Positions 45,901 to 52,412 are shown, numbered from the stretch's first letter. The stretch: 64,000 nucleotides of DNA from Tanypteryx hageni (GCA_028673005.1 CM054115.1:189637548-189701547), one strand, 5' to 3'. The notes: a model not told the origin generated them from the letters alone. Made by a program: numbers and translations.

Positions 45901-47070
45901 AAAAGGTAGGGAAATGCACATTATGTCTTCCACCAAGTCATTCTAGCCCAAATGCACGTCTGGTTTTTTAATCATTTTATGGGTATGTGTGAGACAATGT
46001 GTCACTTTGATAACAGTATCGTATAGTTATTGTATGGTTGCTTTATGGTGAAAGGGTTTACCATTTTTGAATTAATATTTTTTTTAATTCCATGGTTTAT
46101 CTTTATATTAATAGCGTAATAAAATGAGGTTTTTAAAGTGAAGGTAACAACCACCTTAACGTGTGATGCTTCAAATTAAACGTCTTGACCTGCAGATTTG
46201 CAGAAAAATGATAAAATTGAAATCGGTCATTCCGTTGACGAGATATTAAGATTTCTCTTAACCGGTTAAGCTCTGCTGGACATAGTTGTAATAGTTAATG
46301 TTAAGATGGCACTGTAGGAAATAACATGGCCCTAGCGGAAAATAGTATAAGTCACTGAGGTTCTTGGTAATGTGTTTATTTCATGTTTAAACAAGAAGGC
46401 TTACTACCAAGATTTGTGTCAAGATAAAACTGAAATTATTTTGTTTTAAACGATTTCAAATTGAAATAATCAAGACATAGTAAATATGATAATGAATTAT
46501 AACTGTTTTTAATGCACATTTAAGATTCATATTTCCTTTTTGTTTTGTTGCAAGTGTAAACAATATAATTCCTTTTTATTTTGTTTCCAAACTGACATTT
46601 TTACGTTATAAACATTTTCTAATTAATATTATCGGGACATAGTAAGTATGGTAATGAATTATAACTGTTTTTAATGTACATGTCACATTAACATTTCCTT
46701 TTTATTTTGTTTCAAGTGTAAACAATACAGGCACACCTCGCAATATGCTTGCTTCGGTTTTAGACTCATTACACTTGCTCTCTCTACCTCTACCAAGACA
46801 ATATTTAATCTAACCAACCAGTCGATTTATCGACGGGCAACTGCTAGTTTTATTTTATTATTTGATCAATGAAGAACAAGGCAACGAATAATGAGGATTT
46901 AACTGTCAAGTGCAATTCAGTTCAGTAAGATTATTAAGTTAATTTGTAAATTTTCAGGTCGAATGGATCTTTTGCAGTCTCCTTCTAGCTGTTTGTCTTT
47001 GGGAATTCCAGTTCAAGTAGGAACAGGAATGTTTGATGTCCTCTATCAGCTTCCAACTGAAGTTTCCTAG
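792..47070 (+). CDS. POLR1A: RNA polymerase I largest subunit, C-terminal two thirds (19 exons)
   Basis: Catalytic subunit of nucleolar RNA polymerase I, which makes the pre-rRNA. Nineteen exons with consensus AG/GT borders join in phase (total 3,181 nt, i.e. 1 nt plus 1,060 codons including stop). The order matches the family. It starts in the region after the active-site domain (upstream, not in the window), then the funnel/pore ([12 protein letters not shown]), the [13 protein letters not shown] block, the bridge helix ([10 protein letters not shown] and [17 protein letters not shown]), and the trigger-loop region ([19 protein letters not shown]). An acidic spacer follows, spread over three exons. 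The end is the jaw/cleft region ([30 protein letters not shown]) and a short C-terminus with no heptad CTD. That absence, and the match to Pol I rather than Pol II or III spacing, identify RPA1. Introns of 80 bp to 13 kb are loaded with transposons. The 5' exons lie outside the window. Confidence 0.95.
1257..1463 (-). pseudogene. Tigger/pogo transposase fragment
   Basis: On the minus strand an open frame reads [20 protein letters not shown] then [20 protein letters not shown] and [17 protein letters not shown] holds the first catalytic Asp of DDE_1 (pogo/Tigger) transposases, and KLPPYVIFK is typical of the same fold. The rest of the gene is missing or decayed, so this is a remnant only. Confidence 0.72.
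1595..3535 (-). mobile_element. Tigger-like DNA transposon, decayed
   Basis: The end at 1595 starts CAGTGGAACCTCGGTTTACG after a TA target, a classical Tigger terminus with subterminal copies of CGTAAACCGA. The transposase gene runs on the minus strand from 3362. The matching terminus at the other side was not found, so the right border (near 3535) is approximate. It probably landed in the older Tigger fragment next to it. Confidence 0.78.
1905..3362 (-). pseudogene. Tigger-like transposase (CENP-B HTH plus DDD), frameshifted
   Basis: The N-terminus has a CENP-B type helix-turn-helix ([20 protein letters not shown]). A second frame holds the catalytic core with FNCDETG (first Asp) and [10 protein letters not shown] (second Asp). 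A third frame gives [13 protein letters not shown] (third Asp) and a Glu-rich tail. Frame breaks near 3055 and 2460-2495 destroy the gene. All three acidic catalytic residues survive, so decay is moderate. Confidence 0.82.
4074..4530 (+). mobile_element. Short TIR element with remnant CENP-B HTH domain
   Basis: Perfect 13 bp terminal inverted repeats GTAGGGTCTCAAA (4074-4086) and TTTGAGACCCTAC (4518-4530) bound 457 bp. Inside, an ORF from 4165 starts [10 protein letters not shown] and carries a CENP-B like DNA-binding helix ([20 protein letters not shown]) but no catalytic domain. It looks like an internal deletion derivative of a pogo/Tigger transposon. It could bind transposase ends but not cut. 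Confidence 0.7.
4531..5489. other. Intron sequence without recognised feature
   Basis: AT-rich sequence with short shadow frames only. The part from about 5400 may be the flank of the Tigger fragment that follows. No coding or repeat signal was found. Confidence 0.5.
5490..5689 (-). pseudogene. C-terminal piece of Tigger transposase split by the LINE insertion
   Basis: The minus strand reads [20 protein letters not shown] and GIS, then after a frame slip [20 protein letters not shown]. This is the usual C-terminus of pogo/Tigger transposases of the KRAB-associated type. An in-frame TAG replaces the Trp expected before VKAL. The preceding part of the same protein ends about 4.5 kb away at 10227 (TITQVC), so the whole block 5690-10226 is an insertion into this gene. 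Confidence 0.7.
5690..7430 (+). mobile_element. CR1-like LINE, 5'-truncated, RT pseudogene
   Basis: Reverse transcriptase of a non-LTR retrotransposon starts at the linker before finger motif [16 protein letters not shown]. It continues through YRPISLIS, motif A ([12 protein letters not shown]), motif B ([20 protein letters not shown]) and motif C (LFVDDTVVY; Val in place of the usual Ala of ADD). The thumb and C-terminus follow ([16 protein letters not shown]). An in-frame TGA lies at 6074 and a +1 frameshift near 6825. The endonuclease and ORF1 are missing, as in a normal 5' truncation. The 3' end has TGTAGATGTA. The downstream half is almost identical, in reverse, to 24151-25010, including the 6825 frameshift. 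Confidence 0.85.
6563..10183 (+). repeat. Left arm of 3.6 kb inverted repeat
   Basis: Near-identical inverted copy of 21392-25010. About five substitutions were noted by eye, plus one 2-bp indel (near 6710, two T missing in the right arm). The arms are separated by 11.2 kb that contains four POLR1A exons. Confidence 0.93.
7431..10183 (-). pseudogene. Antisense copy of four POLR1A exons and introns (transduced segment)
   Basis: Reverse complement of 21392-24144 with coordinates summing to 31575 everywhere checked and no net indel. Exon copies lie at 7587-7821, 7910-8100, 8737-8901 and 8981-9109. All splice sites and introns are kept, so the source was not a spliced POLR1A mRNA. Coding differences from the functional exons are Arg for Lys (7780) and Asp for Gly (7964). 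It directly follows the LINE 3' end at 7430, as in the source locus, so it reads as 3' flank carried along by the LINE. It lacks the preceding and following exons and is in antisense orientation, so it cannot add to the POLR1A protein. Confidence 0.9.
10161..10199. repeat. Short palindrome at the transduction junction
   Basis: TTTGTATTATCTCCCTT, a 3-base loop GTA, then its exact reverse complement AAGGGAGATAATACAAA. The copied POLR1A sequence ends inside the palindrome at 10183; the second half is a fold-back of the first. The following bases read ACTGTAGATGTAGATG, resembling the LINE 3' end (TATGTAGATGTA). Confidence 0.85.
10227..12402 (-). pseudogene. Tigger/pogo transposase, decayed, interrupted by a MITE
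   Basis: The minus-strand N-terminus is [20 protein letters not shown] then [12 protein letters not shown], a helix-turn-helix of pogo/Tigger proteins. A second HTH part follows at 12193-11963. The catalytic core then has [14 protein letters not shown] (first Asp), [31 protein letters not shown] (second Asp) and [17 protein letters not shown] (third Asp). Several frame breaks and stops. The gene is cut by the TIR element at 10785-11957 and, at its 3' end, by the LINE-POLR1A block. Its last piece is at 5490-5689. Confidence 0.8.
10785..11957. mobile_element. Non-autonomous TIR element nested in Tigger
   Basis: Perfect 17 bp termini CCGTATCTGCCCGAATA and TATTCGGGCAGATACGG, with similarity extending further inward (AAGCCGA), flanked by a TA duplication. 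Removing it restores the Tigger reading across the site (AERKTI to QIGNMDKT). The 1.17 kb interior has no coding frame I can assign; the frame at 11397-11606 looks accidental. Confidence 0.88.
13080..13225. repeat. Interspersed repeat ending in a 34 bp palindrome
   Basis: The sequence around ATGGACTCGGGGTCCCC leads to an almost perfect palindrome at 13192-13225 (TACTTTCTCA at one side, TGAGAAAGTA at the other). A related palindromic end is at about 49229-49262. Next to it, AGTATATTCATTATCAATAG at 13242 recurs at 20409, so this belongs to an interspersed family. Bases 12430-13080 and 13230-14213 hold no recognised gene. Confidence 0.6.
14214..14387 (+). CDS. POLR1A: POLR1A exon
   Basis: 58 codons, phase 0 to 0. 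Begins [11 protein letters not shown] and carries [19 protein letters not shown] and [10 protein letters not shown]. Acceptor CTCATCAAG is weak, but this start joins exactly to the preceding SSK and avoids a TAA upstream. Donor GAG/GTGATA. Confidence 0.88.
14953..15111 (+). CDS. POLR1A: POLR1A exon
   Basis: 53 codons, phase 0 to 0. Encodes [18 protein letters not shown] and [20 protein letters not shown]. Acceptor TTCACAG, donor GAG/GTACGT. Confidence 0.92.
15290..15480. repeat. Possible interspersed repeat in intron
   Basis: A locally higher-GC block with TTCATGAAACTTGGTGTGAG and GCATAGTCGATGATAGATAG, unlike the AT-rich intron around it. No coding frame. The rest of 15112-17271 shows nothing recognisable. 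Confidence 0.3.
17272..17438 (+). CDS. POLR1A: POLR1A exon
   Basis: Encodes [18 protein letters not shown] through [10 protein letters not shown] plus two bases of the next codon. Acceptor AATTTCAG, donor CAA/GTAAGT. The split lysine codon is completed by the exon at 20969. Confidence 0.9.
17841..19548. mobile_element. TIR element with Tigger-type tail, hosting a second TIR element
   Basis: Termini CACCCAGTCTCCGACTAACA and (reverse) CACCCAGTCTACGACTAACA, one mismatch, flanked by TA. Subterminal CTAACACGA motifs recur. A short frame near 18030-18118 reads [20 protein letters not shown] then GF and stop, the acidic C-terminal tail of pogo/Tigger transposases. It is therefore a deletion derivative with the catalytic part lost. 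Confidence 0.82.
18557..19401. mobile_element. Nested TIR element (ATACCCGCGTATA family)
   Basis: Ends CCATAAATACCCGCGTATA and (reverse) CTGTAAATACCCGCGTATA flanked by TA, 845 bp, inside the 17841-19548 element. The interior has a small acidic frame at about 19058-19127 ([20 protein letters not shown] then F, stop), again a Tigger-type tail. No intact transposase. Confidence 0.82.
19560..19715 (-). pseudogene. Fragment with transposase-like HTH
   Basis: The minus-strand frame [20 protein letters not shown] then STVYEFK resembles the CENP-B/pogo helix-turn-helix (repeat of short helices ending in a turn with G-S-T). Only this piece is visible, next to the TIR element at 17841-19548. Weak evidence. 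Confidence 0.4.
20969..21254 (+). CDS. POLR1A: POLR1A exon (start of bridge helix)
   Basis: Encodes [47 protein letters not shown] and then [16 protein letters not shown]. This is the funnel-to-bridge-helix core and the best conserved part seen. Acceptor TTCTTCAG, donor GAG/GTATGT. Confidence 0.95.
22466..22594 (+). CDS. POLR1A: POLR1A exon (bridge helix)
   Basis: 43 codons: [20 protein letters not shown] then [12 protein letters not shown]. Acceptor TTATCAG, donor CAA/GTAAGT. An antisense second copy lies at 8981-9109. Confidence 0.95.
22674..22838 (+). CDS. POLR1A: POLR1A exon
   Basis: 55 codons: [19 protein letters not shown] and then a charged helix ending [10 protein letters not shown]. 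Acceptor GCTTTCAG, donor AAG/GTAAGA. The intron before it is only 79 bp. An antisense copy is at 8737-8901. Confidence 0.94.
23475..23665 (+). CDS. POLR1A: POLR1A exon (variable region)
   Basis: Encodes [20 protein letters not shown] through [14 protein letters not shown], a poorly conserved part of the family. Acceptor TTCTGTAG, donor AGAG/GTAATG, phase 2. An antisense copy is at 7910-8100. It differs at base 23611, giving Gly here and Asp in the copy. Confidence 0.88.
23754..23988 (+). CDS. POLR1A: POLR1A exon
   Basis: Encodes [18 protein letters not shown] through [17 protein letters not shown], leading into the trigger-loop exon. Acceptor TCAATAG, donor CAG/GTTAGT. An antisense copy at 7587-7821 differs at base 23795, giving Lys here and Arg there. 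Confidence 0.94.
25035..25547 (-). pseudogene. LINE endonuclease (EEP) N-terminal part
   Basis: Contains [20 protein letters not shown] (the Asn-x-Arg-Ser motif of apurinic-like endonucleases), [12 protein letters not shown] (catalytic Glu in TES) and [18 protein letters not shown]. The domain ends early because the following DLN, SDH and RT N-terminus are deleted at 25010. Closely related to the endonuclease at 63252-63964. Confidence 0.8.
25733..26128 (-). pseudogene. LINE ORF1 SGNH/esterase-like domain
   Basis: A 131-residue frame with [14 protein letters not shown] near the N-terminus (block I, Ser in GSSN), [11 protein letters not shown] (block II Gly), and [16 protein letters not shown] (block III GTND). 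It ends [13 protein letters not shown]. This order is that of the SGNH hydrolase domain in ORF1 proteins of CR1-type LINEs. The frame breaks downstream; the reading frame on the other strand is a shadow. Confidence 0.72.
26330..26980 (+). pseudogene. hAT transposase C-terminal remnant
   Basis: The + strand reads [12 protein letters not shown], stop, [20 protein letters not shown] then [12 protein letters not shown]. This matches the hAT dimerisation domain (ERxFS replaced by stop-VFS, Leu-rich end). The far border may be the CCGGTTAATTGGAAGCTCTA end near 26990. The rest of the gene is gone. Confidence 0.6.
27599..28235. mobile_element. MITE with CAGGTATACCTCG-type ends
   Basis: The left end CAGGTATACCTCGATATAC follows TA. 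The right end reads CAGGGGATACCTG followed by TA. 637 bp, no transposase; the frame at 27627-27848 is a chance frame. Resembles non-autonomous pogo/Tigger derivatives. Confidence 0.72.
29342..29619 (+). CDS. POLR1A: POLR1A exon (trigger-loop region)
   Basis: Encodes [20 protein letters not shown], then [20 protein letters not shown] and a basic helix ([13 protein letters not shown]). This is the mobile catalytic trigger-loop module. Acceptor CTCCTCTAG, donor AAG/GTAAAT, phase 2. The preceding intron is 5.35 kb because a TIR element and a LINE sit in it. Confidence 0.95.
29620..31199. other. Intron without recognised feature
   Basis: AT-rich intron sequence between the trigger-loop exon and the long-TIR transposon. 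Only short chance frames were seen. Confidence 0.5.
31391..31470 (+). other. tRNA-like Pol III promoter boxes in left TIR
   Basis: GGTGGTCTAGGTGAC fits the A box of Glu/Asp/Gly-type tRNAs, AGTTCGATCCC fits the B box, and an anticodon-like stem CCTCG/CGAGG lies between. A run of seven T (31464-31470) follows, as at Pol III terminators. The T-stem does not pair well, so this is a tRNA-derived remnant rather than a working tRNA gene. Confidence 0.4.
31731..33550 (-). CDS. DDD transposase, two exons, apparently intact
   Basis: Exon 1 is 33550-32865 (228 codons plus 2 nt; donor GACTC/GTAAGT). Exon 2 is 32760-31731 (acceptor TTAATAG). Joined they give about 571 residues without a stop. The N-terminus is acidic ([20 protein letters not shown]). 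A DNA-binding part follows ([20 protein letters not shown], then [20 protein letters not shown]) and crosses the intron as [15 protein letters not shown]. The catalytic core has IINTDQTG (first Asp), [13 protein letters not shown] (second Asp) and [13 protein letters not shown] (third Asp). The C-terminus is Cys-rich ([20 protein letters not shown], then [11 protein letters not shown]), possibly zinc-binding. The core follows the DDE_1 pattern, so it is a distant pogo-type enzyme. Confidence 0.85.
34310..34392 (-). other. tRNA-like Pol III promoter boxes in right TIR
   Basis: Inverted counterpart of 31391-31470. The minus strand reads GGCGGTGGCCTGGGTGAC, then the same CCTCG/CGAGG stem and ATTCGATCCC, then a T run. 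Several differences from the left copy show the two TIRs have diverged slightly here. Confidence 0.38.
34842..35000 (+). CDS. POLR1A: POLR1A exon
   Basis: Encodes [20 protein letters not shown] and then [20 protein letters not shown]. Acceptor GTTGCAG, donor TTC/GTGAGT, phase 2. It follows a 5.2 kb intron carrying the long-TIR transposon. Confidence 0.9.
35262..35403 (+). CDS. POLR1A: POLR1A exon (acidic spacer 1)
   Basis: 47 codons rich in Asp, Glu, Asn and Pro: [20 protein letters not shown] then NDNESSEDE. It is the low-complexity acidic insert typical of RPA1 between the trigger-loop region and the jaw. Acceptor TTTTTTAG, donor GAA/GTAAGT. Confidence 0.88.
35874..35973 (+). CDS. POLR1A: POLR1A exon (acidic spacer 2)
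   Basis: Encodes [20 protein letters not shown] and [13 protein letters not shown], then one base. Acceptor TATTTAG, donor AAG/GTATGA. Charged and low complexity; assigned from phase and context rather than conservation. Confidence 0.82.
36640..36860. repeat. Palindromic array of short CATCAATTCATCG-like units
   Basis: The left half repeats variants of CATCAATTCRTC about every 15-17 bases (GCATCAATTCATG, CACATCAATTCGTC, GCGTCAATACATC, CCGTCAATTCAT). From about 36765 the complementary units follow (GATGAATTGATGCACGATGA, GCGATGTATTGGTGCGCGATG). The whole can fold into an imperfect hairpin. Confidence 0.75.
37516..39166 (+). pseudogene. Transposon-borne protein of unknown function, frameshifted
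   Basis: Starts with a Cys-rich part ([20 protein letters not shown], then [14 protein letters not shown]), has an in-frame stop, then [17 protein letters not shown], an acidic linker and [20 protein letters not shown]. The core has [51 protein letters not shown] and [20 protein letters not shown]. It ends [20 protein letters not shown] then [14 protein letters not shown] recognise it as a family present in many copies in arthropod and other invertebrate genomes, usually left uncharacterised. Frame breaks near 37710, 38565, 38640 and 38865. Its acidic residues in DSS, GDL and DEHGE could form an RNase H-like triad, but that is a guess. Confidence 0.7.
41165..41240 (-). repeat. tRNA-derived SINE-like sequence
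   Basis: The minus strand has an A-box-like GAGATGGCTAAGGCA (Leu/Ser type) and a B box GGTTTGAATCCC about 45 bases apart, followed by TTTTT. Stems pair imperfectly, so it is a tRNA-derived repeat or tRNA pseudogene. The frame at 41155-41385 is incidental. The rest of 39506-42643 shows no recognised gene. Confidence 0.5.
42644..42747 (+). CDS. POLR1A: POLR1A exon (acidic spacer 3)
   Basis: Encodes [20 protein letters not shown] and [10 protein letters not shown]. Acceptor TTTTGAAG, donor GAG/GTGAGT. The split codon closes exactly with the exon 6.7 kb upstream. That intron holds the 36519-39505 element. Confidence 0.83.
42823..42942 (+). CDS. POLR1A: POLR1A exon
   Basis: 40 codons: [20 protein letters not shown] then [17 protein letters not shown]. 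It is the return from the acidic spacer to folded sequence. Acceptor ATTCCAG, donor AAT/GTAAGT. Confidence 0.9.
43043..43204 (+). CDS. POLR1A: POLR1A exon (jaw region)
   Basis: 54 codons: [20 protein letters not shown] then KTDGINFL. Acceptor TTCTAG, donor CTG/GTGAGT. Confidence 0.92.
43205..44385. other. Intron without recognised feature
   Basis: AT-rich intron with only short chance frames on the minus strand (43600-44027). No splice-supported coding signal. Confidence 0.5.
44386..44496 (+). CDS. POLR1A: POLR1A exon (cleft)
   Basis: 37 codons: [20 protein letters not shown], a strongly conserved block. Acceptor TATTTTAG, donor AAG/GTAGGA. Confidence 0.94.
44629..44821 (+). CDS. POLR1A: POLR1A exon (cleft)
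   Basis: Encodes [49 protein letters not shown]. Acceptor TATGCAG. The donor A/GTATGT splits a serine codon completed by the last exon. An open frame runs on past the donor into intron sequence but loses family resemblance. Confidence 0.93.
45049..45634. mobile_element. MITE in the last POLR1A intron
   Basis: Ends CAGGTTTCCCTCTCTTTATG and, reversed, CAGGTTTCTCTCTCTTTATA, flanked by TA. 586 bp, no transposase; short frames inside are shadows. Subterminal motifs (GCATAAAGCAAATTC, GCGAATTCGCATAAC) are repeated. Confidence 0.87.
46958..47070 (+). CDS. POLR1A: POLR1A terminal coding exon
   Basis: Encodes [31 protein letters not shown] and the C-terminus PTEVS, then TAG at 47068-47070. Family members end with the same GxxVxxGTGxFxL pattern and have no heptad tail. 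Acceptor TTTTCAG. Confidence 0.93.
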
Positions 47071-47112
47071 ATTGAATTTGTATTTGTATTCATCAAATTA
47101 TATTTTTATGTA

Positions 47113-47118
47113 AATAAA
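47113..47118 (+). terminator. Polyadenylation signal of POLR1A
   Basis: AATAAA 43 bp after the POLR1A stop codon, in AT-rich 3' UTR. It is the first canonical signal downstream. Confidence 0.65.
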
Positions 47119-48179
47119 TACCATTTGATAATAGTTTTATGTATTATGGAAGTGTTAAAAATCATTATCCTATTCATAGTAACCTTTAAAGATTGGGAAT
47201 GCTAACTGTAGTTATGACAACCCATTTTTACTATTGTGCTACATTATAAAAATCTTATGTGGCCACCACATGACTTTCTCCATACCTGTAATATTTCTAA
47301 AAATGACAAATATGTTGGATGATAATAAATATTTTGAGGAATTGTGAGAAAATTCCAAGACTTTACAAAGAACAGAAATAAGCTCATACCGTAGCCTTCT
47401 GATATTGAATATAGCCATGAAGCTCCAACAATTATGAATAAAAAGGAGCATTACTAAGATGTAACTAAGCATACACAAATGTGTACACAAAAGTTGCCTC
47501 CAGGCAGTGGTGGCAGCAGCTAGAAAATATAGTTTTTAATGTATATCTCTTAATGCGTGGGAAAATATTTTGAACAAAAGTTGTAGAAAATTAAGTTTCC
47601 TACAACTCTTATTCCAACAATTTTTTACATTGATCAAGTGTTAGAGCAAATATTTGAAAAAAACAGATGTGACAAGAATAAACACCCACTTCTGGGTGAC
47701 CAATTTTTACCAAAAACTAATCAACTCTTCCCTTAAATAAAAATGTCAAATATAAAGTTTCACGATGATCTGATTAATAGTTTTTTAGCCAAACCTGCTC
47801 CGAAACACTCAATTTTGCGAACCTGAGCTGTGATTTTGTTTTTACTTTGAACCTGTTTTAAAATGGGTTCAAAATCTTCCAGACAATCCATGGATATAAC
47901 TAAATGAAAAGAAAATAATTCTTACTGAAGTTTAGTGAACGAGAGGGAGACAAGATGTTATGTCTCGAATTTTCAGATCTCTCAAAAAACAACTTCTCGT
48001 TTCCAGATTTCATTTGTTGCTTGATCTCCTCACACATCGTGAATCAATGGCAGATACAAAGGGGGATAATAGTGTAATTCTGTTCAGATTTTATAGAAGC
48101 TTTTACACCAGGTAAAAAAAATACTTTAAAATTGCAAATGACGCTGGGAGATTATGGTGATTGGCTTCGTTTAAAATTG

Positions 48180-49130
48180 GGCCCCTGTAACAATGTTCAA
48201 TAATTTGCACAAGCTTTACATTCAAATATACTTAAAAGAGAGGAGAATTTTCTAAATAATGATCTTTTGTTTGATGCTGTATATTTAGATCCTAGTTACA
48301 GATTGACTTTAGATGAAGAGAAAGTAAAGAAAGCTAAAATCTAAATTACTAAAACATTGAAGTTACTGGAAAATATATGACATGCAGACTGCTCAAAAGA
48401 AAACATGAAGCATACTGTACCAGCAGTAAGTCTTTCAGACTGCAGAAGAGGGCAACTTGCTGGAGCAGTTTATGAAATAAAAACAAAAAAATTCACATAC
48501 TAAAATCCAACCTGACTATAGAAATCAAAATAATGTAGAACTGGCATTTGAAGTTTGTGAGGAAATTCAAAGACTTCCAAAGGGCATTAAAGTTCTTAAA
48601 TACTGGGAAGAAAATAAAAACCATTTGTCCTATTTTGTATCCTGTTTCTCAGTTCACTCGTGAGTTTCAGTGACACAGGTCAGTGTTGAGCGAGCTTACT
48701 CTGCATTCAAATTTATTTTATCATCACATATTGGAACACACACTTGAAAATATTTTGCTGGTCCATTGGAATGAAATTTTTTTAAAAATAAAATTGTTTC
48801 TTTGCTGTTATTGATTTTTTAATTGTCAATTGTTGTAAATGTTGCCCAACTTTTTTTATACAGTTCCTAATTCTACCAACATTTATTATTAGTTTTGTAA
48901 TTCATTTTGTTTGTTATTACATATAATGTATTTTTTATGTTGGTTTGAATTCTTTAAATGGAGTCATTTTATAATAAATTAATGAATTTTATATTTAAAA
49001 TTAGTTAAAAGTTTTTAACCGGAACTGAACTGTTCAAAAAAAGTTTTCATAACCCGAACCCAGAAAATCTGAAACTGTCTGAACCCAAACCAAACCCATA
49101 AATTCTCCGGTCAATACCCTGGTTAGAGCA
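48180..49130 (+). pseudogene. hAT transposase remnant
   Basis: Frames on the + strand read NNVELAFEVCEEIQRLPKGI then KVLKYWEENKN and, in the next part, VTQVSVERAYSAFKFILSSH. This is the hAT dimerisation region (SVERAYSAFKF corresponds to ERxFS). Several stops. The distal end near 49130 reads CAATACCCTGGTTAGAG, consistent with a hAT terminus. Confidence 0.7.
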
Positions 49131-49650
49131 CCCACAAAATTCCTATCACAGATATACAACATCGAGAAAACAGTCAAAACATGTATTTCTGTTGAAACCT
49201 CAAAATCTGTTTTTTCATGAAAACAATACTTTCCACCTATACTATGTATGGAGAAAGTAATAATATTATATTACATCACTTGCAGAATAAACATTTATTC
49301 TAAATTTCATTCACCTAAAATTTGGCATACACAAGAATTATCAAGCTCATCTTGAGATTGAAAACAAAATATAGAGTAAGAACTTAAGGTTTTTAAAAAT
49401 AAAAAAAAATATTTTCTATTATATCATCAATAATTTTTTATAGGTACTGTACACTCCATCCCTGATGCCTTTGGGGTCCAAACCCATGCCTTGCTTTGCA
49501 TGGTGAGTTTCCAATGAGGTGACTGCCCCCAGACCCCCTTCCCCTTAAAATTGTTGGATTAAGTTATAACAATTACCACTACATAGTTATTGGTATGTGC
49601 GCACATTTAAAATACATAACAATATTAAAATAAGTTGATAAATGCATACA

Positions 49651-49735
49651 GTAAAACCCCGTTATAATGCAAGTATCAGGAGACAATAAACCTGCATTAT
49701 AGGCAACACAGTATATTGGGAATTACATTGAAAGG
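49651..49735. repeat. Possible Tigger-type terminus
   Basis: CAGTAAAACCCCGTTATAAT after TA, with a second copy of the TGCATTATA motif 40 bases later, looks like a pogo/Tigger end. The partner end was not found. Bases 49740-51080 contain no other recognised feature. Confidence 0.4.
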
Positions 49736-51089
49736 CTGTAGAATTATTTTTTATGGTCTATCCTGATTTATATAAGGAAGTGACCAAGTGAAAAATCAAG
49801 ATAACGGAATTGGTGTGGTAGTGTCCCAAGTGGAGGCGACGACCAATTAAGTTTGTTTCTGGAGTGAGCGATTCGAGCAGGGATGGGAAAACCTTTGATG
49901 AGATAGGTCGCATTAGCAGCTGTGGTTCCTTAGGTAGTACACGTTTGGGCAGGCAGCATTAAGGTTCAAATTGGAAGTTACTTGAATGAATGTGAAAGAT
50001 TTTCTGTGAAAATTGATAAATAATAATATTTTAGCTTTTAAATTTCACAAGAAAACAGGCATAGCAAGGGGGGTGGATAGTTGCCTCTGGGTGCAGGGCT
50101 GAGAGGACACTAACTCAGGAACTGAGAATGATGTTGTTTTGGATTTTATTTGGGGAGTTTATAGGTTGTGAACAGTATTATTGATTATTAATATTCATCA
50201 TTTAAAATAATGAGAGTAATAATAATAAATCTAGTTTACAACTTAGTAACCCATTGAAACAAAAAAAAGTTTGGTGACTTTGGTCCCTGCTCCTTAATTT
50301 AGTGCCCCCCTCAGCCTCAGGGTCCCAGCAATGGGCCAGCATTCATTATTTTCACCATTTCACGTGCACTTATTAAGAAGAGTTTTCGAAAGCATCTCAA
50401 CCACTTTGGTACATGTATCCATCTACTATCCATCTAGCAGTGCGGTATTTATTTGTATTTCCGCTTAACAACTCAGTGTTTTTAACATTAATATACTACA
50501 GGATTTTGTTTGACTCAACTTCTGATTCAGGGCATCGGGAGCAGATATTTGAGGTTATCAGGTATGTGCTGTGGATTTTGTTAACAGGAAAGTTGCATTA
50601 AAAGTCATCTATTCGCTTGATCCAAATCCATGACCACCATCAAAGAAGTAATTGGAAGAGATTGGAGTCCAACAGCATTCCTTTGTAAGATTGTAGGTCT
50701 CCATGCTATGAAAACATGGCTTCTAGATCTGGGCATATATCTGGTATTCAGCAGAGAATTTTAACAAAAATCACTAGACATTGTTCATGAACTGTGATAA
50801 ACACACTTTGAACTTGTTGGAGGTACATGCTGTAAGTCAATATCCACTCAATGTTTTTTGTTATCATTGATAGTATTTATTTATCTTTTCATGATCAATA
50901 ATAATAATATTTATTTTGCTTAAGACATCATACAATGTATAGCATCATCCAAGTAAAAAGATAGGTACAAATAAAAGGTATACATTAATCAGTAAGGTTA
51001 AGTTTGGCTTAAGACTAATATCATAAAAATCATCAATGCAGTATAAACATTTTTCAATAAGAATGGTTTTAAGGAAAATTTTAAATGTT

Positions 51090-51675
51090 TCAAGTTAGGG
51101 CCTTCATATTAAGAGGTAGGCTATTGTATAGTTTGGTAGATATCCTCTCAAAGCTATTGGTAGTTTTACTGAGTTTGCAGTAGTCAGTTCCAATGTTATG
51201 CCTATTCTTAGTTTTGTATTTATGCACCATGGTATGGTCCTCAAAGGTCCCCAAATTTTTCTTAATATACATAAGGCATTGATAAACAAATATTGAGGGA
51301 AGAGACAATCTTTAACTTAATGACAAGTGGCTTACAATGCGTTCTGAAATTAACAGCAGAGATAAGTCTTACTGCCTTCTTTTGGAGTCGAAATAATTTG
51401 ATAGATAAAGTACTGTTTGCCCATAAAAGTGTAGTATGTAAATACTCATTCCTAATTTCCTGAAGATTGATCGACATGGAGAGCAGTAGGATTTTCCAGC
51501 TATAATGCGGATTGCTCTCTTTTGTAATTAACGTATTTATGTATGACAGCAAGTGCTGTATTTCTTCCTTATTTTTAGTAATAAAGGGCCACTTAATTTT
51601 TTTGAGGAAAGGTCTTTTAATACGAAAACACGAAACAATATATACAGATCCTGATTTTAGTAATTCTAATATCAA
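51090..51675 (-). pseudogene. LINE reverse transcriptase C-terminal fragment
   Basis: The minus-strand frame has LLWANSTLSIKLFRLQKKAV, RLISAVNFRTHCKPLVIKLK then SLPSIFVYQCLMYIKKN and IGTDYCKLSKTTNSFERIST. This is the thumb and C-terminal part of non-LTR RTs. The catalytic palm is missing. It lies head to head with the related element at 52413-54010. Confidence 0.75.
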
Positions 51676-52412
51676 TATATTTGCAGAAGTAAAACTATGT
51701 TCTAAATACCTAAACTTTATATATTCAACAATTGGAAAATTTATAATATATTAAAGTTTTAATTAATATTTTTATTATGGCCTTAAGCAATGTCAGCAAA
51801 AAGAAAACGAATGGATTTCAAATCTACAGATAATTTAAAAAAGGTATCTTTATATTAAAGACTAAGAACAAGGAAGATATTTTTTTATGTACATTCTGTT
51901 TGTGATGATTTCCTGTGATCTCTGGACTTGAACCTGTTAAAATTAGTCTCTATAAGATTTAAAATTTCAAAATTATCTCATCTTTTTAATAGAATTAAAT
52001 TTTCTTTTTCAAGCTATAAAGAACACCAAATAAATAACATTAGTGGAATGTGTCCAGCATTTCTTTTGATAATCTGACAGTTTATTCAATTAACAACATT
52101 TGTGTAATGTGTCCAGCATCAGCCGTTTGACAATCTAGTCACTTTAACTTATACAATCACAAAATATACTGGTGATGATGAAATAAAGTTTTATAAAAAT
52201 TTAGATAAAAACTTATTAGTCATTTATGAGGCCAAATCAAAAAGAAACGATTCTCATATTAAAAACTTGAGTAATAAAACAAAAACAACGGAATATTATT
52301 AGCAATCAGACAAATAAGAAAAAAGTTACAAAAGCTAATAATTTCGAAATACTCTTTGCAGGGAAATTAGAAACAAACACAGTAAGTGTTGATAATATCG
52401 TAAATTACTATA

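Noticed and set aside
46736..46915. Possible MITE with CAGGCACACCTCG and AGGATTTAACTG ends
   Set aside because: The two ends match poorly and no target duplication was found.
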